DNA of 8,828 nucleotides, from assembly GCA_021785315.1 (NCBI GenBank), contig JAJYFX010000052.1:1-8828 (forward strand), given 5' to 3'. This document shows positions 1 through 5,904 of the stretch, piece by piece; position 1 is the first letter of the stretch; each line of letters begins with the position of its first letter. The translations under genes and the position numbers were made by a program. A model generated the notes under the pieces. That model saw only the letters and a program-made list of their open reading frames with translations, ran no database searches and had not been told where the DNA came from. The stretch is from Actinomycetes bacterium (GTDB lineage Bacteria > Actinomycetota > Acidimicrobiia > Acidimicrobiales > Acidimicrobiaceae).

Positions 1-1
1 A

Positions 2-727
2 TCGGTCGCAGCAGCAAATGCTGCGAAAATTCCAATCGTGGATGTGGTAGCTGGAGAACCAACTCCTGATGTGGCTGGCCAGGGTTATGGCACCAGCATA
101 TTTGGTGGTTCAGGGCCGTCATGGGTCGAGCTGGGGCGGCTTATGGCTGACACTGCGATAGTACATTCTTCAGGTGGCAGCATTAATGTTGCAATTATTA
201 CTTTTGACAATCCGATTAGTACTGGCGTTGTCGAGGGTATAAAGGCGGTGTTCTCCACATGCTCTAATTGCCACATAATTTCGTCCCAAGATATTGAGCC
301 CACAAACTGGGCAACCAAGGTTGCTGGAGCGACTTCGTCACTAATACTCGCTAATCCGAGCCTCAATTATGTGTTACCTGTGAGTGATACCCCATCGATC
401 TTTGCTACTGCAGGCGTAAGCCAGGCAGGAGCCGCAGACCATGTCACGGTGGTTACTTCGGGAAGCAATGGCCCGGCAACTATTGCGTTAGTTCAAAAGG
501 GACCTATCATGATCGCGGATCCCGGCTCCTCAGCTCCATGGTCGGGCTGGGAGGCGATGGATCAGGCTCTCCGCGCCATGAGCGGAATGAAACCAGGAAA
601 TCCGGCAACCCCTATTCGTTATCTTGACAAGTCAAATCTTGCCGGCTTGCAATTGACCCCTGATTTGAGCAGCGTTTTTGGTGATGCCTATGTTGCGGGG
701 TACAAAAAACTATGGGGTCTCGGCTAG
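2..727 (+). CDS. Sugar ABC transporter substrate-binding protein, type I periplasmic fold (5' partial)
   Basis: The C-terminal 241 residues of a binding protein of the RbsB-like family (Peripla_BP_4). Such proteins sit outside the membrane and deliver sugars or related small molecules to an ABC importer. The frame is open from base 2, before the first ATG at 38, and the residues there (AANAAKIPIVDVV) continue the usual 'alternate domain' strand, so the true start lies off the left edge. Visible family landmarks are the hinge and second-domain stretch NVAIITFDNP, the ANPSLNYVLPVSDTPS segment matching the usual 'NPDLDAIFAANDAMA', the GPATIALVQKG strand, and a typical C-terminal end AYVAGYKKLWGLG. 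It carries a CSNC pair about 80 residues into the visible part, at a position where related proteins often have CxxC. The substrate cannot be told from this fragment. The transporter's ATPase and permease genes are not in the window and may lie to the left. Confidence 0.85.
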   Translation, partial: SVAAANAAKIPIVDVVAGEPTPDVAGQGYGTSIFGGSGPSWVELGRLMADTAIVHSSGGSINVAIITFDNPISTGVVEGIKAVFSTCSNCHIISSQDIEPTNWATKVAGATSSLILANPSLNYVLPVSDTPSIFATAGVSQAGAADHVTVVTSGSNGPATIALVQKGPIMIADPGSSAPWSGWEAMDQALRAMSGMKPGNPATPIRYLDKSNLAGLQLTPDLSSVFGDAYVAGYKKLWGLG

Positions 728-1326
728 GTTTTCCACTGAAATTCGAATCGTCAGCCCGATGTCGGGCTTAAGTGGGTGCGCCCTGAGATTGTCAGAGTAG
801 TGCGCAGCTGCAAGTTAGCAGATGAGCGTTCTGACCCAGTCCGGCCAAATAGAGGTTGAAATCGAAAGCTGTGATGGTGGCCTTGATGCTGCCGCCACAG
901 CTTTCGTCGCTCGAGGTGATGGGTATCTATCTCGGGACTAAGGTCCTTTCCACCCAAGCGGCAGTCAGGAACACTGATGGGTGCCATATGCAGCCCCAGT
1001 GTCTGCACTGGACCTCTGGCTTAGCTAACCGTCCCGAGAAGGCAAGCTGGTATCTTTCGACTGCCCAACTATCGGAGGTGGGGCCTTTGAAGAAGGGTTA
1101 GTTCCCACAAGCGCGCTGCCCGAGGTTCGATCGGGTCGAATTTGAGGCGCTTGCTGCAAATGGGCAGGCCCGATTCGCGTTACGCGGATCGACCAAAGAA
1201 AATAAGCGTACTGCCATGCCAACTGTCGTCCAGATCGGCGCTCGGGAAATTGCAGCGTATTGAGGATCTCATCGCCGAATCATCTCATGCGGGTATTGCC
1301 AGGTTCAGTAGCGAAGGTAATCTAAA
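728..1326. other. Gene-poor spacer between convergent genes, with coding-looking scraps
   Basis: About 600 bases between two convergent genes with no recognisable complete protein. Two short stretches on the + strand read like protein. 822-941 is an ATG-to-stop frame of 39 codons containing EVEIESCDGGLDAAATAFVA. 1029-1145 is open between two stops and contains GKLVSFDCPTIGGGAFEEG. They are in different frames and neither has a clear ribosome site. They may be remnants of a decayed gene or chance. A hairpin CCCGA-(7-base loop)-TCGGG lies at 1119-1135. No insertion-sequence ends or target duplications were seen. Confidence 0.4.
753..768 (+). terminator. Hairpin 25 bases after the binding-protein stop, possible terminator
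   Basis: AGCCCGA and TCGGGCT form a perfect 7-base inverted repeat separated by only two bases, so the real stem is about 6 pairs with a 4-base loop. It starts 25 bases after the stop codon. There is no T-tract behind it, so intrinsic termination is uncertain; it could equally protect the mRNA 3' end. Confidence 0.35.
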
Positions 1327-2019
1327 CTACTGAAGTCGCGCTTCTGCTAGATGCCGCCTTTGAAATTCCAGACCAGCTTGCACATGATCTCTAGCTGCAG
1401 CCTCAGCGGCATCGGGATCTCCGGCCTGGAGCGCGGCCAGAATTCGGCGATGTTCAATGAAGACCCGTTGCTCGGCGCCCTTGAGGTTAGCCTGCTGCAT
1501 TGCCAAGCTAACCATATCTGCGACGATCCTGTTGATTATAAGTAGCCGCCGATTGCGAGCTGCCTCCAGTATTTGCCGATGGAAAAGAAGGTTGGCTCGA
1601 ACAACAGTGGTGTTATCACCCATTGCGGCAGCCTCGGCAACGCGATCGTTGGTTGACTCCAACGTCAGAAGCTCTCCTTTGGTGATCCACTTTGCGGCCA
1701 GTCTTGCGGCGTGTCCGTCTACCGCCCAGCGGACCTCAAAGATCTCTTCAAGGTCGACGATACTGGTAACTGGAACAATAAGACCGACACGGGGAATCGT
1801 TTCTACGAGCATTTCCGATTCGAGCAGGTGGAGTGCCTCACGCACTGGAGTGCGGCTAACGTTGAGGTTCCTCGCCAACTCTTCCTCGGTAAGTCTGGTA
1901 CCAGGGGAATGCTTTCCTTCTAAGATTGCTGCCTTGATGTTTTCGTAGGCGTAGCTCATTGCTGACCCGCTGCGTCTGGCGAGCGGCTTAGAACCTGGAA
2001 GCGATGTATCCCCTTGCAT
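1327..2019 (-). CDS. GntR family transcriptional regulator, FadR/FCD subfamily
   Basis: A 230-residue DNA-binding regulator, normal in length for the subfamily. The winged helix-turn-helix spans about residues 22-85, with the classic core AILEGKHSPGTRLTEEELA then LNVSRTPVREALHLLE. An all-helical FCD ligand-binding domain follows (about 92-220) with the landmarks EVRWAVDGHAARLAA, NLLFHRQILEAARN, EHRRILAALQAGD and AARDHV. The usual metal-site positions are N143, H147, H190 and H212; the first is normally Asp. FCD regulators typically sense organic acids or sugar acids and repress their catabolic or uptake genes. The start at 2019 has a modest AAAGG upstream; Met21 at 1959 directly before the DNA-binding domain is an alternative. 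It is convergent with the sugar-binding protein. A 23-base inverted repeat just upstream suggests autoregulation. Confidence 0.93.
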   Translation of the reverse strand: MQGDTSLPGSKPLARRSGSAMSYAYENIKAAILEGKHSPGTRLTEEELARNLNVSRTPVREALHLLESEMLVETIPRVGLIVPVTSIVDLEEIFEVRWAVDGHAARLAAKWITKGELLTLESTNDRVAEAAAMGDNTTVVRANLLFHRQILEAARNRRLLIINRIVADMVSLAMQQANLKGAEQRVFIEHRRILAALQAGDPDAAEAAARDHVQAGLEFQRRHLAEARLQ

Positions 2020-2030
2020 ACGACAGATTC

Positions 2031-2053
2031 TACCTTTGCAAAATTCAAGGGTA
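2031..2053 (-). promoter_or_regulatory. Inverted repeat upstream of the GntR gene, candidate operator
   Basis: Arms TACCTTTG (2031-2038) and CAAGGGTA (2046-2053) match as inverted repeats at 7 of 8 positions around the AT-rich centre CAAAATT. The element lies 12 to 34 bases before the ATG at 2019. Size, symmetry and place fit an autoregulatory site for the dimeric GntR protein. The AAAGG in the proximal arm is also the only ribosome-site-like sequence, so binding could affect both transcription and translation signals. The sequence does not match a regulator consensus that I know. Confidence 0.5.
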
Positions 2054-2762
2054 GGTATGATTTCTAAAATGGCGCGGACGTGTTGTGAGAAATAGCAGAG
2101 AGTACGTTACCAACAGAGGTCGATACCCAATAGGTCGATTATTGCTGCGGTTACCTTGAGCCAGTTGTAATCTATCGGCCGGGTTTTCATTAGCCAAACA
2201 CTACGCCGGTCATGCGCTATGGAGGTGCAGTTGTGCACGGGTTCTTTGCCCTGTACTGAACGTTTAGGGCTGGAAATTAGAGTTTCCGGCTCTGTCAGCA
2301 AGGCTAAGGATGACCCTGACCCTTTTGAAATCCTTTCGGCAACTTTTAGGCGTTAGCGATGAATCACCCGTGACAGTACTTGGGGATCTGGACCAAATCG
2401 GAAGAAGTCCCGGGGTTGCAGGTTGGGCGAAGAACCATGTGATGAAGGGTCCATTATCTCGCGTGTAGGTTGGTCGCCTTTGTTCCGCCGTGATGGTTTC
2501 CCTTGCGCCCTTGCACAATGGGTGCCGACTTCTTGTCGCGCACTTTATTGGGGCACATTTGAATGCCGATACAGTCCACCATATAAACATTCAATTTGGA
2601 ATCGACGAAATTGCGCCACTTTGCCGTTTTTATCCTTGCCAAACCTAGTTTCTCTCAGAAAGTGCCGTGAAATACTAGTGAGGCACAATTGCAGTGGCGT
2701 GTCGTGAGCTGGCTGCTCGGGAGATCGCGCGAGGCTAGAAGGAGAATAATGTAATCAGGAAG
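2054..2762. other. Long intergenic region without a recognisable gene
   Basis: Roughly 700 bases lying between the GntR start and the end of the exporter cassette. Several short frames exist on both strands, the longest 108 codons at 2264-2590 on the - strand. Their translations are rich in Cys, Trp and Arg, lack any motif that I recognise, and overlap each other, so I do not call a gene. Small items seen: a GTGCA-GTTG-TGCAC hairpin at 2225-2238, and near the right end a good ribosome site followed at once by a start-stop pair (2739-2754). No terminator for the exporter cassette is obvious. Confidence 0.45.
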
Positions 2763-3542
2763 TTAGCGAGTGTCCCATCGAAACCAGCGAATGCCTACGC
2801 CGGCGAAACATACTATGTAGGCGAGAGTTACTAAAAGGGAAAGTGAATCATGGCCGGTCCATTTAGCCGGGTTGATGGCAGCGGAAAAGAGAGCCATGAC
2901 CGTGCCCACTGGCGACCAGGAGGCTATGAACTGAAGCGCTCCGCCGAGCGCGCCACTGATACCGAACAGACCTAAAAAAATCAGAGCTGCAAAGACAATT
3001 CGACCAGCTGCGTTGACGGTATCAGATGATTTGAGCATGCCAACCAATGCCAGTCCGATACTCAGGAATAGGGCGCCGCCCAGAATCGAAATCGCGAGAA
3101 CCAGTACATACTGCCCGAGGCTGAGAGCCAGGTGGTACATCGAGGCGCCAACGATGACGACCAGTAGCGCGATAACTAGATTTGCAACCACCTGGATTGC
3201 GAGACGACTCGTTATTATCATCCATGTCGGTGCGGGGGTCACTCTGAGCCGCTGGAATACGCCTGCATCTCGATCTCTGGCAACACCAAGAGTGTATCCG
3301 AGCATTGAAGTTGACATTAGGCCGTAGGTAATGGCGAGCCCGACCAATATGAGTGAACCGCCAAGGCGCTGCTGGGCTTTATTGCCATGCGTGGTGAACA
3401 AGATAACCATCGGCAGAAGTATGCTCAAAACAACTGATCGCCGATTTTTCACTAATACCAATATGTCAGCTTTGAGCAATGACCCATATGTCAGCTTTGG
3501 ACTTGGGCTCACTGCTTGTTCGTAGCTAGTCACGTATTTCAC
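2763..3542 (-). CDS. ABC-2 type exporter permease (DrrB-like)
   Basis: A 259-residue membrane subunit of an ABC exporter, of usual length for the ABC2_membrane family. About six hydrophobic segments can be seen near residues 37-51, 62-86, 113-134, 144-170, 178-197 and 235-254. Between the second and third lies ARDRDAGVFQRLRVTPAP, the family's characteristic cytoplasmic coupling segment ('RE.G..ERLRVTP'). It is the last gene of the cassette and overlaps the ATPase gene by 17 bases, so the two should be made together; with only one permease gene, the pore is probably a homodimer. The first codon is GTG at 3542. A second GTG three codons on (3533) has the better-spaced GGAAG ahead of it and could be the true start. 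The exported substrate (drug, antibiotic or lipid) cannot be read from sequence. Confidence 0.9.
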   Translation of the reverse strand: MKYVTSYEQAVSPSPKLTYGSLLKADILVLVKNRRSVVLSILLPMVILFTTHGNKAQQRLGGSLILVGLAITYGLMSTSMLGYTLGVARDRDAGVFQRLRVTPAPTWMIITSRLAIQVVANLVIALLVVIVGASMYHLALSLGQYVLVLAISILGGALFLSIGLALVGMLKSSDTVNAAGRIVFAALIFLGLFGISGALGGALQFIASWSPVGTVMALFSAAINPAKWTGHDSLSLLVTLAYIVCFAGVGIRWFRWDTR

Positions 3543-4314
3543 TTCCAGTCAGTCCGATGAAAACATCTTCTAGCGTTACGTCACCATGGGCCACATTTTT
3601 AACTCTGATGTCGTCTTTGTGTTTCTCAATAATTCGATTGGGCGTGTCGCAAGTTACCAGCTTGCCATGGTCGATGATCGCAACTCGATCGCATACAGTC
3701 TGCGCCTCTTCCATTGAGTGGGTTGTGAGAAGTATGCTGCCTCCAGCTTGGCGGACATGCTCAATTCTTCCCCATAGTTGTCGGCGGGATTGGGGATCTA
3801 GTCCCGATGTCGGCTCGTCTAGAAGTAGCAGGACAGGATTATGGATCACAGCGATCAAAAGCGCAAGGCGCTGTTGCTGACCTCCCGACAGCTGCTTGAA
3901 GGGCTTTCCCGCCTCATTTGAAAGGCCGATATCTTCCAATCTTTCATCGATTTCACGCCGACTCAGTCGTATCCCATAAAGGCCGGAATAAAGACTGACG
4001 ATCTGTCTGATGGTGAGCTCGGACTGGAAGCTAGTTGCTTGCAACTGGACGCCCATTATTGCTTTGGCGCGCTGGGAATTGTCGGTGATATCGATTCCGT
4101 CGATCAACACTTGACCCGAGCGGGGCTTGATAAGCGCTTCAATGGAACTCATGATGCTAGTTTTCCCTGCTCCATTTGGCCCAAGCAGCCCGAATATTTC
4201 TCCCCGTTCAATCTCCAAGCTGACCTCGTCAACCGCTATCTTGGTCCCATATGCGACCGAAAGGCCTTTAACCTCCAAAATTAAAGGTTTGCCCGGTCGT
4301 TGCGGTTCTGTCAT
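3526..4314 (-). CDS. ABC exporter ATP-binding protein (DrrA-like)
   Basis: A 262-residue nucleotide-binding subunit that powers the neighbouring ABC-2 permease. All catalytic motifs are intact: Walker A GPNGAGKT (45-52), Q-loop Gln90, signature LSGGQQQRL (142-150), Walker B VLLLLDEP (161-168) with catalytic Glu167, D-loop GLD (171-173) and switch His199 in TTHSMEEA. The last part, VTLEDVFIGLTGSE, is the ending typical of drug-exporter ATPases of the DrrA/CcmA type. The ATG overlaps the stop of the MarR gene by four bases (ATGA), indicating translational coupling in one operon, and its own end overlaps the permease start. Family membership is certain; the role in drug or lipid efflux is inferred from the family and from the MarR partner. 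Confidence 0.95.
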   Translation of the reverse strand: MTEPQRPGKPLILEVKGLSVAYGTKIAVDEVSLEIERGEIFGLLGPNGAGKTSIMSSIEALIKPRSGQVLIDGIDITDNSQRAKAIMGVQLQATSFQSELTIRQIVSLYSGLYGIRLSRREIDERLEDIGLSNEAGKPFKQLSGGQQQRLALLIAVIHNPVLLLLDEPTSGLDPQSRRQLWGRIEHVRQAGGSILLTTHSMEEAQTVCDRVAIIDHGKLVTCDTPNRIIEKHKDDIRVKNVAHGDVTLEDVFIGLTGSEIRD

Positions 4315-4769
4315 TTAGGTTCTCCATTCGAACGGGTCCAGGTTAAGGCGTTTGCAATCAGTCGATTTGCTATCTTGTCGAGCATTGAAACCAACTCCTC
4401 AACTTCGCCCGTTGTGGTAAATGCGACGGCCTTGGCGATCACCTTGTCGATTGATTCATAGGCAAGCCGAGCTCCCTGGCGCGCAACATCAGGATTACCA
4501 CGAACCAGCGTGCGGCGTCGGTCGGCAGGGTCCACTTCAGTTTGGAATACTCCCAGCGTACGAAGGCGGGCCACGGAAGTCGAGACCTGGCTCTGCAACA
4601 GTCCTGTTCGTCCGCAGATGTCGCCAATCGTGGTTGCTGGGTGTTCGTATACGTCGAATAGCACGAGCTTGACGGTGGTGGGCAGTTTCCTCAGTCCATC
4701 TGCGGGCATTGAACTCTCTCCGAGATTGGCGAGTTTGCGTCCTAAAAGGAACAGCTCGAGAGAATTCAT
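4311..4769 (-). CDS. MarR family transcriptional regulator of the exporter cassette
   Basis: A 152-residue winged-helix repressor. The DNA-binding core spans about residues 30-93: TTVKLVLFDVYEHP, then TIGDICGRTGLLQSQVSTSVARL as the helix-turn-helix, and DPADRRRTLV as the wing, the family hallmark. Flanking helices (1-25 and 105-142) would form the dimer. It overlaps the ATPase gene by four bases and likely represses the whole cassette, a common arrangement in which a small ligand releases the repressor and turns on the exporter. The ATG at 4769 has no ribosome site, but the N-terminal ELFLLGRKLANLGE looks like genuine family sequence, so leaderless translation is possible. Met21 (4709) has a strong GGAGAGAG seven bases ahead and is the alternative start. 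Candidate operator repeats lie immediately upstream. Confidence 0.9.
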   Translation of the reverse strand: MNSLELFLLGRKLANLGESSMPADGLRKLPTTVKLVLFDVYEHPATTIGDICGRTGLLQSQVSTSVARLRTLGVFQTEVDPADRRRTLVRGNPDVARQGARLAYESIDKVIAKAVAFTTTGEVEELVSMLDKIANRLIANALTWTRSNGEPK

Positions 4770-4783
4770 AATGAAAATGATAC

Positions 4784-4795
4784 ATCATCAATGAT
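4784..4795 (-). promoter_or_regulatory. Inverted repeat in front of marR, candidate operator
   Basis: ATCAT and ATGAT flank a 2-base centre (CA on the + strand), giving a perfect 5-2-5 inverted repeat 15 bases before the ATG at 4769. It sits in a very AT-rich stretch (4770-4810) that also holds a second overlapping half-site pair, TGAT (4778-4781) with ATCA (4787-4790), and a repeated ATGAAA at 4771 and 4796. Position and symmetry fit MarR autoregulation. A TATCAT that could be a -10 box for a short or absent leader lies in the same stretch, but no good -35 is visible. Confidence 0.42.
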
Positions 4796-4823
4796 ATGAA
4801 ATATTCAAATTTTTGACATGGTC

Positions 4824-5039
4824 TTAAACTTCGGCAGGGTCGTTCCTCTTCCAGACATATCTACTCTCAATACGAACTGAATATGCCTGGGGACAGTAAT
4901 TCGGGATCCCAGGGATCATTGCCCGGTCGGTGCTTCCGTCTGTGTATTTTGTCGTACCCGATTGCCAGTAGGCGTATGGGTATATTGCAATGATCTTTGC
5001 TGGTTCTTGCCACGGTTCAATTTGGGCAACCGTCGGCAC
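4824..5039 (-). CDS. Small hypothetical protein, Tyr/Trp-rich (doubtful)
   Basis: A 71-codon frame starting at GTG, 32 bases after the last metal-permease gene and on the same strand, so it could be a fifth operon member. The product, beginning MPTVAQIEPWQEPAK, has no signal peptide or membrane segment. It is rich in Tyr, Trp, Pro, Thr and Ser, with stretches such as YPYAYWQSGTTKYTDGSTD and SVRIESRYVWKRN that read like part of an extracellular beta-rich domain rather than random translation. The ribosome site is weak (AGAG) and an in-frame stop lies just upstream. It may be a gene, the remnant of a secreted protein, or chance. I recognise no family. Confidence 0.3.
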   Translation of the reverse strand: MPTVAQIEPWQEPAKIIAIYPYAYWQSGTTKYTDGSTDRAMIPGIPNYCPQAYSVRIESRYVWKRNDPAEV

Positions 5040-5071
5040 ACAACTCTAAATCGCAGCGTCTCATTACGAAT

Positions 5072-5902
5072 TTATTGGGCAGGCGCCGATCTTTGCAGCA
5101 GGCGAGTGCTTCTCTTAAAAGGCCGCCAGCTCATCCAACCACGTCCGAGCCCGTAGAATAGCGCTCCCAGCGACCCGACAAAGAATCCAACCGGCCAGTC
5201 TGAGAGATACGAGAGCGCAAGGGCTATCCATACTGTCAAGAGCGCAAAGGCAACCGCGAGCAGGATAGCGACAAGGGGCCTATTTGTAAATGAGCGTGCT
5301 GCCGCAGGTGGACCTACCATCAGAGAAAATACTAACAACGCCCCGACTACGGGCAGCGACATCACTGTAGCGAGTGCAAGCACCAGCAAGAAGAGGATTT
5401 CCATATGGCTGCTACGGACACCAGACACTTCAACCAAATCTGGTGAGAGCGAATCCAGCATCAAGGGTCGATATAGAACTGCGGTCGCCGTAATGGCAAC
5501 GGCACCCAGAGATGCGACCAGAAGAATTTGGCTGGTGCTAGTGCCAAGGACCTCGCCGAAAAGAAAAGAATAGATTGCCGGCGCATATGCGTTGGTAAAA
5601 CTGAAGAAAAGAGCTCCGAGGCCAAGCAGGAAGACGAGCGAGAGAGCGGTAGCGACACCCTGTTTACTTCGGCGTCCGAGTCGGTTGATCCCCAGAACTC
5701 CCAGCGCGGCGAACACTGCCAAGCCAATGAACGAATTTATCCCCAGAAGAGTCGCAGCTGCTGCGCCCGGGAAGCTTCCTAAAGGCAGGGCGTGTGCCTC
5801 GAACGCGTTCCCCCGCAATACGACGAAGAATCCGACCACCCCAGCCACGACCGCTACGATCGAGGCGATTATCCATGCATTCAACATGAAACCTGAGAAC
5901 AT
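5072..5902 (-). CDS. Metal ABC transporter permease 2 (ABC-3/ZnuB-like)
   Basis: A 276-residue integral membrane protein of the ABC-3 family that imports zinc or manganese, with about eight hydrophobic segments. Landmarks are VVLRGNAFEAHALPLG (27-42), the family's conserved first cytoplasmic loop; SPDLVEVSGV (153-162), the coupling region contacting the ATPase; and GALLVFSLMVGPPAAA (187-202), the late helix close to the metal path. The start ATG follows the stop of permease 1 by two bases and has AGG eight bases ahead. As the fourth gene of the receptor-ATPase-permease-permease operon, it probably pairs with permease 1 in a heterodimeric pore. The basic C-terminal tail (WRPFKRSTRLLQR) is likely cytoplasmic. 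Confidence 0.92.
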   Translation of the reverse strand: MFSGFMLNAWIIASIVAVVAGVVGFFVVLRGNAFEAHALPLGSFPGAAAATLLGINSFIGLAVFAALGVLGINRLGRRSKQGVATALSLVFLLGLGALFFSFTNAYAPAIYSFLFGEVLGTSTSQILLVASLGAVAITATAVLYRPLMLDSLSPDLVEVSGVRSSHMEILFLLVLALATVMSLPVVGALLVFSLMVGPPAAARSFTNRPLVAILLAVAFALLTVWIALALSYLSDWPVGFFVGSLGALFYGLGRGWMSWRPFKRSTRLLQRSAPAQ

Positions 5903-5904
5903 AG

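Noticed and set aside
1119..1135. CCCGA-GGTTCGA-TCGGG hairpin resembling a tRNA T-arm
   Set aside because: The TTCGA is offset so that the closing pair next to the T-loop would be G-G, and no acceptor, D or anticodon arm can be folded around it.
1142..1333. 63-codon + frame running into the end of the GntR gene
   Set aside because: Starts at TTG without ribosome site, no recognisable motif, overlaps the 3' end of a certain gene on the other strand.
1457..1948. 163-codon + frame opposite the GntR gene
   Set aside because: Shadow of the regulator: Ser/Arg-rich low-complexity translation, no motif, fully antisense to a clear gene.
2264..2642. Possible transposase remnant in overlapping - strand frames
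   Set aside because: The translations contain no DDE motif, no integrase or helix-turn-helix pattern, and I saw no terminal inverted repeats or target duplication.
4771..4799. Fur/Zur-like box (ATGAAAATGAT...) upstream of marR
   Set aside because: The right half does not pair with the left as a 7-1-7 repeat, and the gene downstream is a MarR exporter cassette, so MarR autoregulation is the simpler reading.
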